From Streptococcaceae bacterium (GTDB taxonomy: Bacteria; Bacillota; Bacilli; Lactobacillales; Streptococcaceae): a stretch of DNA of 37,874 nt. Both the position numbers and the translations under genes were made by a program. The stretch lies in NCBI GenBank assembly GCA_031270215.1, contig JAISYB010000094.1, positions 1-37,874 on the forward strand, read 5' to 3'. The notes below the pieces were generated by a model that saw only the letters and a list, made by a program, of their open reading frames with translations, made no database searches and was not told the DNA's origin. This document shows, in pieces, positions 14,856 to 23,724 of the stretch (its first letter is position 1; each line of letters begins with the position of its first letter).

Positions 14856-15635
14856 CTAGTTGCCAGGTACCTCTGATAATGTCCATGTCAGAGTTGTGCT
14901 ATATTTAACTGCATCCTTAGGTGTTTTACCCGGTACTGCTAGAGCAATATCTTTAGTAACCTGTGCCTTGACATCTTTATCACCTGCGTCTTTTTCAGTC
15001 ACTTCCTCAACTTTACCCCATAAATTAACCCATGTTCCCGCACCGGCATCCTTTTTAGCACTAAATACTAAGCTTTCATTTCCCGCCGGATCTAGAGTAA
15101 TCGTTGCATTAGCATCAGGCGCCGTCACGCCAACTGCATTTGAGTCAACCTTTGGATCAGTAAATGTAATAACCGCACCGGTCAACTTTTTATTTAATGT
15201 TGTACTGTTGGTAAATTGAGCATTTTGTTTTACCTTCAACGTCCAGCCTGCATTACTACCCCGATTATCACTAATCTGAACATAGTTTGGTGTCAATAAG
15301 CTATCCGGACTACCATCATCTTTCTTATACCTTTGAGCTCTGGCATAATAGATTTCGTCCTGTGTTGAAATTTTATTCAGACCAAAATCAAGACTTGACG
15401 CATAGTCAATTGATAATGGACCACTTGTTCCATCTGTTGGTCCTGACGGATCAGTCGGATCAACCGGTTTAACCGGATTTTCTGGGTCGGGATCAAGTGG
15501 GTTGATTGGCACTGACGGATCATTATTTGCTCTAAAATCAACTGTTCCGTTTGAGTCATAGGTGGCTGAAACAGCCGGTATCGCAAAAGCGCCCAAAATT
15601 CCTAAGCTTGCTAGTGTAACAATGGTTTTTTTCAT
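14856..15635 (-). CDS. Small WxL-domain surface protein 2
   Basis: The 259-aa paralogue of the neighbouring WxL proteins has a signal peptide (MKKTIVTLASLGILGAFAIPAVSA) and an Asp-Pro linker (about 40-68). The WxL domain starts GPLSIDYASSLDFG, with GWTLKVKQ in the middle and the end LTWTLSEVPGN. Compared with protein 1 it has insertions in the WxL domain, including a charged loop (EEVTEKDAGDKDVKAQ, about 212-227). AAGGAG precedes the ATG at good spacing. It lies 41 bp before protein 1 and 73 bp after protein 3; a 7-bp hairpin at 15668-15688, without a U-run, stands in the latter gap. Confidence 0.93.
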   Translation of the reverse strand: MKKTIVTLASLGILGAFAIPAVSATYDSNGTVDFRANNDPSVPINPLDPDPENPVKPVDPTDPSGPTDGTSGPLSIDYASSLDFGLNKISTQDEIYYARAQRYKKDDGSPDSLLTPNYVQISDNRGSNAGWTLKVKQNAQFTNSTTLNKKLTGAVITFTDPKVDSNAVGVTAPDANATITLDPAGNESLVFSAKKDAGAGTWVNLWGKVEEVTEKDAGDKDVKAQVTKDIALAVPGKTPKDAVKYSTTLTWTLSEVPGN

Positions 15636-15708
15636 ATAACACTCCTTTTTGTTTAGTAAATATTGTGCAGCAGGTATTTAGCCTGCTGGAATATCTAGAC
15701 TTTCACAT

Positions 15709-16401
15709 CTACGGTACTGCCTTAATGCTCCACGTTAATGTGGTGAGATATTTCTTTGCTAATTTGACAGATTGTCCCGGCACACTAAGTCGAATAGCTG
15801 TCTGTCCTTCGGTGTTATCCTTGCCAAATTTGTAAATCCACGTTCCCATTCCTCGCCCTACTGAGGCATTCATCACGATTTTCTCCTGATTAGGAATAAA
15901 AATGTATTCAGTCACAGCGGTTGGTTGATAAGCGTCAGCCATCGTTGAAGCCATTGCTGCATTGACAAACGAAAGCGTTGCTCCGTTTAATGTTTCATTT
16001 TCTTGCGTTTTAAACTGACCGCCTTGAGTGACACTTAATGTCCAGCCCTCTTGTACGCCACGTTTATCAGTCACTTGAACATAATTTGGACCTTCGCTGC
16101 CATCTTTAAATTTTTGTAATAACGCATAGTAGGTTTTAGTAGTTGTCACAATTTTTTGCGCTCCAAATTGAAAATGTGATGCAAAATCAATCGACAGCGG
16201 TCCAGCGGTTCCCGGCTGTGTTGGCTCTACAGGTTCAACTGGTATTGTTGGATCAATAGGATCAACTGGCAATGTTGGATCAGAGTCTGCTTCAAAGCTA
16301 ACCGCATCAGCTGAATCAAGATCCTCAGCAAGAATCGTTGGGCATTCTAACAGGCTACTTAAAATAACAACGTTCACTAAAAACACTGCATATTTTTTCA
16401 C
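15709..16401 (-). CDS. Small WxL-domain surface protein 3 (second motif altered)
   Basis: The 230-aa paralogue starts at GTG 16401, behind GGGGG at 7 nt. It has a signal peptide (MKKYAVFLVNVVILSSLLECPTILA), a short Asp/Glu-Pro linker (about 42-63) and a WxL domain from GPLSIDFASHFQFG. The first motif is intact (GWTLSVTQ). The second reads LTWSIKAVP, so Ile replaces Leu of W-x-L and the usual terminal GN is missing. Peptidoglycan binding may be altered. The gene overlaps the LPXTG gene upstream by 47 bp, which suggests translational coupling. Confidence 0.9.
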   Translation of the reverse strand: MKKYAVFLVNVVILSSLLECPTILAEDLDSADAVSFEADSDPTLPVDPIDPTIPVEPVEPTQPGTAGPLSIDFASHFQFGAQKIVTTTKTYYALLQKFKDGSEGPNYVQVTDKRGVQEGWTLSVTQGGQFKTQENETLNGATLSFVNAAMASTMADAYQPTAVTEYIFIPNQEKIVMNASVGRGMGTWIYKFGKDNTEGQTAIRLSVPGQSVKLAKKYLTTLTWSIKAVP

Positions 16402-16675
16402 TTGCTTTCCCCCTTAAATTGATAAATAAACCAACCACCAGAAGTGCAAATCCTAATAGCTGAACTTGATTGAAATGGTTATCTCCGGTCGAAGGAAGAA
16501 TTTCCTCTCCGGCAGCATTGAATTGATTTGTTTCACTTTCCTTTGGATATTCGTACTTACCGAAAAATGCTGCTTGAGCATTATTGTCATAGCCTTCACC
16601 ATCGTCTGCAATACATGTTGTAAATACACTAAAACTCGTCAATAAAACAAGACAGATCCGTATTAAATACCTCAT
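16355..16675 (-). CDS. Small LPXTG-anchored protein of the WxL cluster
   Basis: The 106-aa protein has a signal peptide (about 1-23), a short exposed part of some 35 residues, the sorting signal LPSTG (60-64), a hydrophobic segment (about 72-86) and a basic tail. Small LPXTG proteins of this kind are regular members of WxL clusters; their precise role is unknown. The ATG at 16675 has GGAGG 11 nt upstream, and an in-frame stop just before excludes a longer start. The tail runs about 20 residues past the membrane segment, longer than usual, because the stop lies 47 bp inside the next gene. It is the first gene of the 16675-to-12118 series. Confidence 0.88.
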   Translation of the reverse strand: MRYLIRICLVLLTSFSVFTTCIADDGEGYDNNAQAAFFGKYEYPKESETNQFNAAGEEILPSTGDNHFNQVQLLGFALLVVGLFINLRGKASEKICSVFSERCYFK

Positions 16676-16768
16676 GAAATTTCAAACCTCCTTTCTAAAA
16701 TTTTAATCCTGTTGACTCAGAAATATGAGTAAGATTAAAGTTTGTATATCAAACAAAATTTCGTTAAA

Positions 16769-17005
16769 TATTGAGGCTGGGATAAAGTTTGGCACCGCTG
16801 TTATGTTCGTGATTCATGTGGGACAAGCATGCCGACTAGCCAGCACCTAAGGGGAAAGCCGCCAAGGCACGTTGATACTAGCTTTTCCGTAACCACTAAA
16901 GCGGCAGCTTCATTGCCTAGAAAGCGAAAATTTTTGAACATTGGCGAATATTTGCCTCAATTTACTATTTGCTACGTCGTTAAACGCTGCTGCCGCCTTC
17001 GCTAC
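16769..17005. repeat. Intergenic repeat, long copy A
   Basis: This copy is nearly full length. It starts GAGGCTGGGATAAA, passes TTCGTGATT, CTAAGGGGAAAGC and CTAGCTTTTCCGTAA (to 16892), continues with TGCCTAGAAAGCGAAAATTT and ends with CGTCGTTAAACGCTG. The same blocks occur in inverted order at 32802-33077. It fills the gap between the large WxL gene and the LPXTG gene. Between it and 16676 I see only a GTTTG-N5-CAAAC inverted repeat at 16740-16754 and no clear promoter. Confidence 0.8.
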
Positions 17006-17012
17006 ATATTCT

Positions 17013-20000
17013 CTATGGTCCACTTGGTGCAGAAACCAAACTCCATGAAAGTTTGCCTTCGTAATCACCCTTTATTTGCAATTCAACCGGAACAGTTAGC
17101 TTCAAGCCACTCTGGTTCACTGCTCCCCAGCTTTGATTAACAATGTAATCTTGGTCACTGGTCAATTCCTTTTCTTCAATGAGAACATCAAAGCTTCCAA
17201 GAATTGTTTCCTGATTTTGTTTGATAAATGACAGACAACCAGATAAATGAAAATTCTTGTTTTTTAAAGTTAGCGGTTTTTCTTCCTTAACCGTCAATTT
17301 CCATGGACTTCTCTGAGTACCGCGTGTATCCTTAACTGTCAAATTCCCTGTAATCACCGGCCAATTAGTCTTAGGCGCCGTACTTACCTTTACTGTTCCA
17401 AAATCAATATCACTCGGCACTTCAATTAATTTTAATTCGCCGCCGACTGAAACATTGACTGTTTTATTTAAGGTTTCACCGTCAAAAGTATAGCTATACT
17501 TTGTCGACACGTCCTTAGTTAATTCCGAAGCATTGGCTTGTTGAATAGAGGTAAAAACATCTGCCGGAAGTGATAATTCGTCTGTCGATTCATCACTATG
17601 GATTGCAATAGCTTTAGTATATTTCGCAAGGTCGGACACATCAGCTAAAGCATTGGCTTGCTGAAGCTTTATTTGCACATCCTTAGCGTAAATAGCAAAG
17701 TTTCGCTTAGCCGCTACCACACTACCGTCTTTAACGACAATTAGTTTAATAGTCTTTGTCTGATAATTTGTTGTGGTATCCCCTGCTTTAAAAGTAATCT
17801 CATGTGTGCGCGAAATATCTCCGTTATTTAGCGGTTGTCTGATTGCACTTAGCTCATCAGCTGAAAGCTGACTTGTCAAAAACGGTCTGCCAGTCGCACC
17901 TGTTATAGCAATCACTGACTGATCCGTATTAAGAGTTGCCGCTTCACTTTCAGTGATGATAACATTCTTCGCATCTACCTGTGCGCCATTAGAGTATTTT
18001 ACTTTAACCTGATAGCTATATGTTCCATCAGAAGAAGACCAATCAATTTGCTGAGAATCACTTTGTTCGCCATATGTAACTGGCGTACTACCAACTTGAC
18101 TTGAAGTTACCTCAGCATGATAAATCCACGATTCTGTTGTCGTTATTTCAGGAATAAGGCTTATGGTAGGATTAATTCCATTAGTAGACGGCATAATCAA
18201 TCGCCCTTTTTGGACTTTTTCACCGGCAATATCACTACCCCAAACCTTTATCGCAAGTGGTTGATTATCCACCTTAACCTCACTGACATTATGAGTAACA
18301 AATCCTTTCCCTTCAGCAATAGGAGGCTTTTCTACTTCATAATCAATCGTTGAACCCGGAATCGCAAGCCCGTAACCGTTACTACTGCTGGTTTTGACAT
18401 CGTTATCCCCAATAAAAGTCTTTCCTGTTGCTTTTTCAATCCCTCTAAAGTTGAATGGAATAATATTTTTAGCATTTTGAATTTGTGGATTAAAGGTTAG
18501 AACTTGATAAGCCTTCATTGCGCCAAACCATGTACCGTTACTATTAACTTGTTTAACTTCATCTCCTGTTGTATTTTTAATCCATGTTAATGTATCCTCT
18601 AGCTCATCTGGTCCCAAGAAATCCGAAACATTGATTTTTCCTGTGCCTGGCGGGGATTCAATCGTTCCTGTGCCGTCAACCTCAAGCAGTCCGCCTGAGA
18701 TATAGCCTGTACTGCTGCTAATACCAATACCACCGCCTTTTGATAGACTAATCGTCCCAAATTTGTGATAACTTGTGCCGTGATTAGCCGCTGTGGCACC
18801 TAAGCCATTGCGAATATTACCACTGCTGGACATTAATTTAACGCCATTAGTCACATTTAACTGTGTAAAATTATTAACTCCAATGCCTGTCACATCAATC
18901 GGATCTACCGGAAAATTTCCTGTACCGTCAACATCTGCTCCAAAATTAAAGATTGATTGTGCCGTACCATTTTCATAAATGGTGTTTGTTAAATTATCGC
19001 TCCCAGATCCACCGGACAAACCGGCAATACTTTCGGCACCCTGAACATTTGCCACCACATCTCGCAGCCAGCGAGTTTTATTGCTCTCCGTGATTGTATT
19101 GCTGTATTGTGTCGCGTAGAGTTTACCGATTTTTGAGCCTGTCGCTTGGATATTCATGATAATCTTACCACTCTTGGCTGAGCTAGCACTATTAGTACTA
19201 CCACCCCCATCACCATAGATGTCAGCACCATTAAGAGAGTTGACTCCAGGTTTAGTAAAGATGTTGAGCGTGATTGTATTACTCTCATCTGTTCCCAGAT
19301 TAGTATTGTGATCATACGGTCTACCACCAGAGATGAAGGTGTTTGAGGGGAGTTTAAACTCATTATCATAGTTTCTTAAATCAATCGTCAGCTTCGCATT
19401 ACCAAGGAGTGATCCGCTGTTTGTTATCCCACCGGAAAAACCATTCGCACCGGTTCTTGGTGTTCCTGAAAAATCGCCACCATAAATGCGATTATCGGAA
19501 TTTCCTGTCACAGTGTGCCCTGATGAGGTCCCGTATGACGCACCCATTGAAGCATTAATCACACCGTTATAGACGTTAACACCTACATCGCCAACAATCG
19601 TTTTATCATTCCAGCCGCCGCCAGTTAAGAACCAATTGACTTGACCATTATAGACAGTTGCTTTGGTATTCCCATAAATTCGGTCATTGTTATAGCCGCC
19701 GCCCTCACAAGTATCAAGCAAGCCTGCATTAAGAACAATCGAGCTATCTCCGTCAATCACACCGCTATAGCCGCCGCCATAGGTCCACCTCATCACCGAA
19801 TTATTAATCACTGTCTTCGTGTTACCATAAACATAATTTGACCATTCGGCACCCGGCCTGCCACCAGCACCAACTAAATCCCAATTATCAACAGCATTTG
19901 CCCAGTCGTTTTTAGTCGAACTATACTTTAATTCTTCTGCAGTTGGTGGTTTGTGCCGATAGACGATATTATCAGCACTCATCTTACCATCAGCTGTTTT

Positions 20001-21827
20001 TTCTCCCACTTCGATTGAAATATCTCCAATAACTGCACCGCCACGACTGCCTGATGCCCCATATAGATAACTGTTTTGAACACTACCACCTAGAATTTTA
20101 TTGCTAATATTACCATGAATTCTCATTTTAGAATTACGAACAGCTATCTCTTTACGCTCTTCCTTGCTTAGATTGTCATAATCACTTTCTAACTTGCCAT
20201 CTCTTAGAACGCTACCTGACAATTCACCATTAGTACTATTAGATGAGCCAGAACCGCCGGTAAAATCAGCAATAGAGCCTAATCCCTGTTCTCTGCCTGA
20301 TCTTAAAACCGTGTCAACATCCCCATAAATGACACCCGTATTTAAGTTACCACCAGTGAAATAAACATCACCTTGACTGAATTGACTGGTATCATAGTTA
20401 GTGACAACTCCACTAGGCAGCACTGATGAACCGATTTGTCCATAGTTAGCACCGCCAACGAAATGATTAGAAGTAATCTTACCAAATCCTGAAAGCATTG
20501 TTTTAACAACGCCTGTAATCACACCATAATTAATACCGCCGACTACCTGATTAGATAAATTCATCGTTGTCATCGGATTTTGATTATTAATCACACTTGT
20601 TACATTTCCCTTGACTTCCGCAGGGAGACTCGCATTCGTGCCGTAGCCACCACCGAAGAAATTTTTGAGATTTCCTGCAACATCGTTAATCGTTACTGAA
20701 GTATCACCTTCAACCTTACCGATATATGCCCCACCAACAACATTTTCAATATTTCCAGAGGTGTTGTTAATCTTGATTGTCGGATTACCTGTTAATGTGC
20801 CGCCTTCTCGATTGCCACCATAGAAGCTCCACCTACTACTACCAGTACTGTTAACTGTAATCGTTGGACTACCTGTCACATTCCCTATATTTGTACCACC
20901 ATAAATGGAAATATCACTAGTACTTAAACTACCACTACCAAAAGATCCGCCAGCTAAAGAAATATCATTGCCCTGTAGATACATATTGGAAAATGAGTAA
21001 GCTAGATTGCGAAAAGTTATATCGCTTCCAAAATAAACATCAACTGGAAAACGCAAAGTTTTAGACCCAGGCGCAAGTGTCGTTAGGTCAGTAATTTCAT
21101 CTTGACTATTTCCTGTAAAAGTTAAGCTTGCCACTTTTCCGTCAAGGCTTGATAAAGTCATTGTTCCAATACTAATGCTTGGAGGAATTTCCTCGGCACA
21201 GGTTGGGGCATTAAGAGTGATATTACTACCAACATAAATTGTGAAATCTTTGTTTGCACCATTTTGATATAAATAAAACAATGCCGTTTTAAAGCCAATC
21301 TCTGTTGCATCATATTCCTTAAAGGGTGCATTATCCCCCGCAGGACTTGGGACAACAATTAGTTTGCTCAAATCAGCGCCTGAAATGATATCCTTGATAC
21401 TTGCTGCAACACCCCTAGGTGATAAACGTTTCTTAGGCTCAGTAAAACGCGCCGTAACAGTCTTATCTTCGTTAAACTTGACTGCCGATAGCTCTACTTC
21501 CGTCAATAAATCGCCGTCTACTTCCCAGCCGAGAAACTTTTTTTCATTTGATTCAAATAGAGGAATCTCTGCTCTATTCAAACTATTTCCTTTAGTTAAT
21601 ACTTTTTTAGTTTGATTAATTGAACCAATGAAATTAACTCCATTATCTACTTCTAAAGTAACAGTGACCACTTCTTCTCTGTCCAAATTATGCGGTGTCA
21701 CAGTGTTACTCGGTACATTTTGCTTCAAATTTCCAGTTTTATTAGCATCTTCGGCGACTGTAAGGCATACCGTAAAGCTTGAAAAAAGTAATAATATCAA
21801 CGAAAACCAATGAATAAGTCGTTTCAT
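17013..21827 (-). CDS. Large WxL-domain surface protein with solenoid-like repeats
   Basis: The start is ATG 21827, since AGGA lies 10 nt upstream; a GTG at 21836 is too close to it. The 1604-aa product has a signal peptide (MKRLIHWFSLILLLFSSFTV...) and an InlB/Listeria-Bacteroides-type repeat (about 52-130: VTLEVDNGVNF...FLGWEVDG...VTARFTEP). A very long Gly/Asn/Thr-rich region (about 190-1000) follows, built of recurring units such as VVGGAYIGKVEGDTSVTIND and TYGGGYSGVIDGDSSIVLN, as in parallel beta-helix surface proteins. Mixed beta domains (about 1100-1430) lead to a C-terminal WxL domain (about 1455-1604, SPWKLTV and LSWSLVSAPSGP). It lies upstream of the LPXTG-WxL-sortase series, separated by a repeat, and has its own -10 signal. 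Likely an adhesin or fibrous surface layer protein; the ligand is unknown. Confidence 0.9.
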   Translation of the reverse strand: MKRLIHWFSLILLLFSSFTVCLTVAEDANKTGNLKQNVPSNTVTPHNLDREEVVTVTLEVDNGVNFIGSINQTKKVLTKGNSLNRAEIPLFESNEKKFLGWEVDGDLLTEVELSAVKFNEDKTVTARFTEPKKRLSPRGVAASIKDIISGADLSKLIVVPSPAGDNAPFKEYDATEIGFKTALFYLYQNGANKDFTIYVGSNITLNAPTCAEEIPPSISIGTMTLSSLDGKVASLTFTGNSQDEITDLTTLAPGSKTLRFPVDVYFGSDITFRNLAYSFSNMYLQGNDISLAGGSFGSGSLSTSDISIYGGTNIGNVTGSPTITVNSTGSSRWSFYGGNREGGTLTGNPTIKINNTSGNIENVVGGAYIGKVEGDTSVTINDVAGNLKNFFGGGYGTNASLPAEVKGNVTSVINNQNPMTTMNLSNQVVGGINYGVITGVVKTMLSGFGKITSNHFVGGANYGQIGSSVLPSGVVTNYDTSQFSQGDVYFTGGNLNTGVIYGDVDTVLRSGREQGLGSIADFTGGSGSSNSTNGELSGSVLRDGKLESDYDNLSKEERKEIAVRNSKMRIHGNISNKILGGSVQNSYLYGASGSRGGAVIGDISIEVGEKTADGKMSADNIVYRHKPPTAEELKYSSTKNDWANAVDNWDLVGAGGRPGAEWSNYVYGNTKTVINNSVMRWTYGGGYSGVIDGDSSIVLNAGLLDTCEGGGYNNDRIYGNTKATVYNGQVNWFLTGGGWNDKTIVGDVGVNVYNGVINASMGASYGTSSGHTVTGNSDNRIYGGDFSGTPRTGANGFSGGITNSGSLLGNAKLTIDLRNYDNEFKLPSNTFISGGRPYDHNTNLGTDESNTITLNIFTKPGVNSLNGADIYGDGGGSTNSASSAKSGKIIMNIQATGSKIGKLYATQYSNTITESNKTRWLRDVVANVQGAESIAGLSGGSGSDNLTNTIYENGTAQSIFNFGADVDGTGNFPVDPIDVTGIGVNNFTQLNVTNGVKLMSSSGNIRNGLGATAANHGTSYHKFGTISLSKGGGIGISSSTGYISGGLLEVDGTGTIESPPGTGKINVSDFLGPDELEDTLTWIKNTTGDEVKQVNSNGTWFGAMKAYQVLTFNPQIQNAKNIIPFNFRGIEKATGKTFIGDNDVKTSSSNGYGLAIPGSTIDYEVEKPPIAEGKGFVTHNVSEVKVDNQPLAIKVWGSDIAGEKVQKGRLIMPSTNGINPTISLIPEITTTESWIYHAEVTSSQVGSTPVTYGEQSDSQQIDWSSSDGTYSYQVKVKYSNGAQVDAKNVIITESEAATLNTDQSVIAITGATGRPFLTSQLSADELSAIRQPLNNGDISRTHEITFKAGDTTTNYQTKTIKLIVVKDGSVVAAKRNFAIYAKDVQIKLQQANALADVSDLAKYTKAIAIHSDESTDELSLPADVFTSIQQANASELTKDVSTKYSYTFDGETLNKTVNVSVGGELKLIEVPSDIDFGTVKVSTAPKTNWPVITGNLTVKDTRGTQRSPWKLTVKEEKPLTLKNKNFHLSGCLSFIKQNQETILGSFDVLIEEKELTSDQDYIVNQSWGAVNQSGLKLTVPVELQIKGDYEGKLSWSLVSAPSGP

Positions 21828-21869
21828 AGTCTTCACATCCTTTCTATAACAGAGGCTCTTTACACCATT

Positions 21870-21875
21870 ATTATA
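21870..21875 (-). promoter_or_regulatory. -10 element of the large WxL gene
   Basis: A perfect TATAAT lies at 21875-21870 with a 5' leader of about 36 nt, but no recognisable -35 box 16-18 nt upstream; that region is AT-rich. A missing -35 is expected of a promoter needing an activator such as the Mga-like regulator at 10556-12013. Confidence 0.5.
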
Positions 21876-22031
21876 ACAACTTATTAATCGTGTTTTTTAA
21901 TTATAATTAGACGTAATTATCTAAAAAAATTTAAATAAAATTTCTTTAAACTTCACAAAACCAGCTCAATAGCTGTCAATACAGCTGGAAAATAGATTGT
22001 GATTTATTGTATTTACCTGTTTTGACGCACA

Positions 22032-22065
22032 CAAAAAAGGTTGAAACAATTTTTTGCTCCAACCT
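22032..22065 (-). terminator. Intrinsic terminator downstream of cmk (distal)
   Basis: On the minus strand a 12-bp stem with three G-U pairs (22065-22054 with 22049-22038) and a 4-nt loop is followed by a T-run at 22037-22033. It separates the cmk transcript from the large WxL gene. The same gap (21837-22343) also holds nested short inverted repeats at 21961-21989. Confidence 0.8.
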
Positions 22066-22189
22066 CATTTATTTAGAAACATACACTCGAAATGAAAAAA
22101 CATACAAATAAAAATATACAGACAAAATTTCAAAAATAACCGTATAAAAACATAGAAACAGTTCGTAGAAAAATAAAACATGCGAGCTC

Positions 22190-22224
22190 AAAAACCGCAA
22201 AGCTGCCATTAGACAATTTGCGGT
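22190..22224 (-). terminator. Intrinsic terminator downstream of cmk (proximal)
   Basis: An 8-bp perfect stem (ACCGCAAA 22194-22201, TTTGCGGT 22217-22224) is followed on the minus strand by TTTTTGAG. It lies 120 bp after the cmk stop. Confidence 0.65.
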
Positions 22225-22259
22225 CTTTGAATTAACTTACTTAATTGTTCGTAATCTGC

Positions 22260-22320
22260 GGGTATTGCCTAGAAAATGAATAAACTCCCGAATAAATATC
22301 TCGATTTTCTACGCCGCTAT
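22260..22320. repeat. Intergenic repeat, partial copy D
   Basis: GTATTGCCTAGAAAATGAA, an AT-rich stretch and GATTTTCTACGCCGCT follow the block order of the 3' half of copy A. It lies between cmk and its proximal terminator. Diverged and matched by eye. Confidence 0.5.
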
Positions 22321-22343
22321 TTACCTTCTGTTTTTTATATTAT

Positions 22344-23003
22344 CTAAATTTTACGAGCTAAATCCTCAATCTTTTTGACAACCGTTTCAATCGAAATCCC
22401 TGTTGTATCAACTAAAATGGCATCCTCTGCCTGCTTCAACGGAGATTCCTTGCGTGTTGAATCTAATCTATCACGTTCTTTGATTTCCGCTTTAAGCTGG
22501 TCAAAATCAGTTTCAATTCCTTTTGCCTGATTTTCCTTAAAGCGACGTTTAGCACGCTCCTCAACTGAAGCAACGAGGAAAATTTTAAGATCTGCACCAG
22601 TTAAAACGACCGTTCCAATGTCCCTGCCGTCCATAATGACACCACCATTTTCCCCAAAACGCTGTTGAATAGCAACAAGTGCTTGCCTAATCTCCTTAAT
22701 CGCAGCAATCTTTGAGACATTTTGCGTAACGGCATGTTCTCTGATAACCCGAGTCACATCCTCATCACCTAAGAAAACTAGCTGACCTGATGAAGTATTT
22801 TCAAAACGAATCGGTTGCTCTATCAGCCGTGCTAAAATTTCCTCTGTTGTTGTTAATTGATATTTCAAGCTTAAATAGGTTACCGCGCGATACATCGCAC
22901 CAGTGTCTAGGTAAATCAATCCTAAATCCTTAGCAATAAGCTTAGCAACCGTACTTTTTCCTGACGAAGCCGGACCATCAACTGCTATTGTAATGTCTGA
23001 CAA
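22344..23003 (-). CDS. cmk: Cytidylate kinase
   Basis: Phosphorylates CMP and dCMP to diphosphates with ATP in pyrimidine nucleotide recycling. The 219-aa protein has the P-loop GPASSGKST near the N-terminus, YLDTGAMYRAVTYL, MDGRDIGTVVL and RDRLDSTRKESPLKQAEDAILVDTTG, all diagnostic. The TTG start at 23003 is chosen because AAGGAG stands 6 nt before it and the protein then begins (M)SDITIAVDGPA. It lies 27 bp after the LysM gene and is very likely cotranscribed with it. Normal length. Confidence 0.97.
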   Translation of the reverse strand: MSDITIAVDGPASSGKSTVAKLIAKDLGLIYLDTGAMYRAVTYLSLKYQLTTTEEILARLIEQPIRFENTSSGQLVFLGDEDVTRVIREHAVTQNVSKIAAIKEIRQALVAIQQRFGENGGVIMDGRDIGTVVLTGADLKIFLVASVEERAKRRFKENQAKGIETDFDQLKAEIKERDRLDSTRKESPLKQAEDAILVDTTGISIETVVKKIEDLARKI

Positions 23004-23030
23004 AATAAACTCCTTTACTTTAGTGATTGC

Positions 23031-23540
23031 CTACTTAATACGTATCCTCTGTCCGGGAGAAGCAAACCATTGATCAACCGATGCAAAGCCATTAAGCTCA
23101 AGAAGTGTTTCAACCGGTACTCCAGTTCTCTCAGAAATTTGATTAACACCCTCGCCTGCGATGACCTCTGTTGTATTCTCATCGGTTGCTACGTCACTTG
23201 ACTCTATTTCCTCTGATGAAGCAGGAGTTTCTTGAGTAGGGGTGGCGGAGTCAGTTGCACTCTCCGTTGACGCTTCACTCGACTTGACCTCACTACTTGA
23301 CTGACTTTTACTTGTTGATTTAGCGAATTTTTCAGTTGCATCTGCCGGCTCTTCATTCACTTTTTGATAAACATAATAACCGATTGGGACACTACAAAGA
23401 ATAAACAAGCTAATCACTAAAAGGATCATGTAAATTTTAGAGCCTCGATTTCGCTGTTTTGAGCCTCTACGTGTCAAAACTTCCTGCTCTCTTGTATCAT
23501 AAATAGATTGTTCCCACGGTTCTTTTTTATTTTTTGCCAT
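23031..23540 (-). CDS. Membrane-anchored LysM-domain protein
   Basis: The 169-aa protein starts at ATG 23540 (AAGGAG 8 nt upstream; the frame beyond overlaps that site). A basic cytoplasmic N-terminus of about 35 residues is followed by one transmembrane helix (IYMILLVISLFILCSVPIGYYVY). A Ser/Thr/Glu-rich linker (about 65-125) leads to a single C-terminal LysM domain (about 126-169: VIAGEGVNQISERTGVPVETLLELNG...PGQRIRIK). LysM binds N-acetylglucosamine glycans of peptidoglycan, so the protein probably bridges membrane and wall. A homologous gene commonly precedes cmk in Lactobacillales, as here. Exact function is unknown. Confidence 0.88.
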   Translation of the reverse strand: MAKNKKEPWEQSIYDTREQEVLTRRGSKQRNRGSKIYMILLVISLFILCSVPIGYYVYQKVNEEPADATEKFAKSTSKSQSSSEVKSSEASTESATDSATPTQETPASSEEIESSDVATDENTTEVIAGEGVNQISERTGVPVETLLELNGFASVDQWFASPGQRIRIK

Positions 23541-23724
23541 CTTAAAACTCCTTATCTGCACGAGATTTTTCCGTTAACCCCTCAACGAATTGAATAAGGC
23601 TTCCTATTAAGGTAGACTTAATATGCTTTACTTGATATATTACCACAAACCAAGGTAATCTAGCTAAAAATCTCATGGGACTATGGAAAATTTATTTTTA
23701 TTACATCTAAGGACGTGAAAAATC

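Noticed and set aside
15668..15688. Terminator between small WxL genes 3 and 2
   Set aside because: The 7-bp stem is perfect, but no T-run follows on the minus strand; kept only as a hairpin.
16829..17140. 103-codon plus-strand ORF overlapping the end of the large WxL gene
   Set aside because: It runs through intergenic repeat copy A and antisense to the WxL domain, with no start signal.
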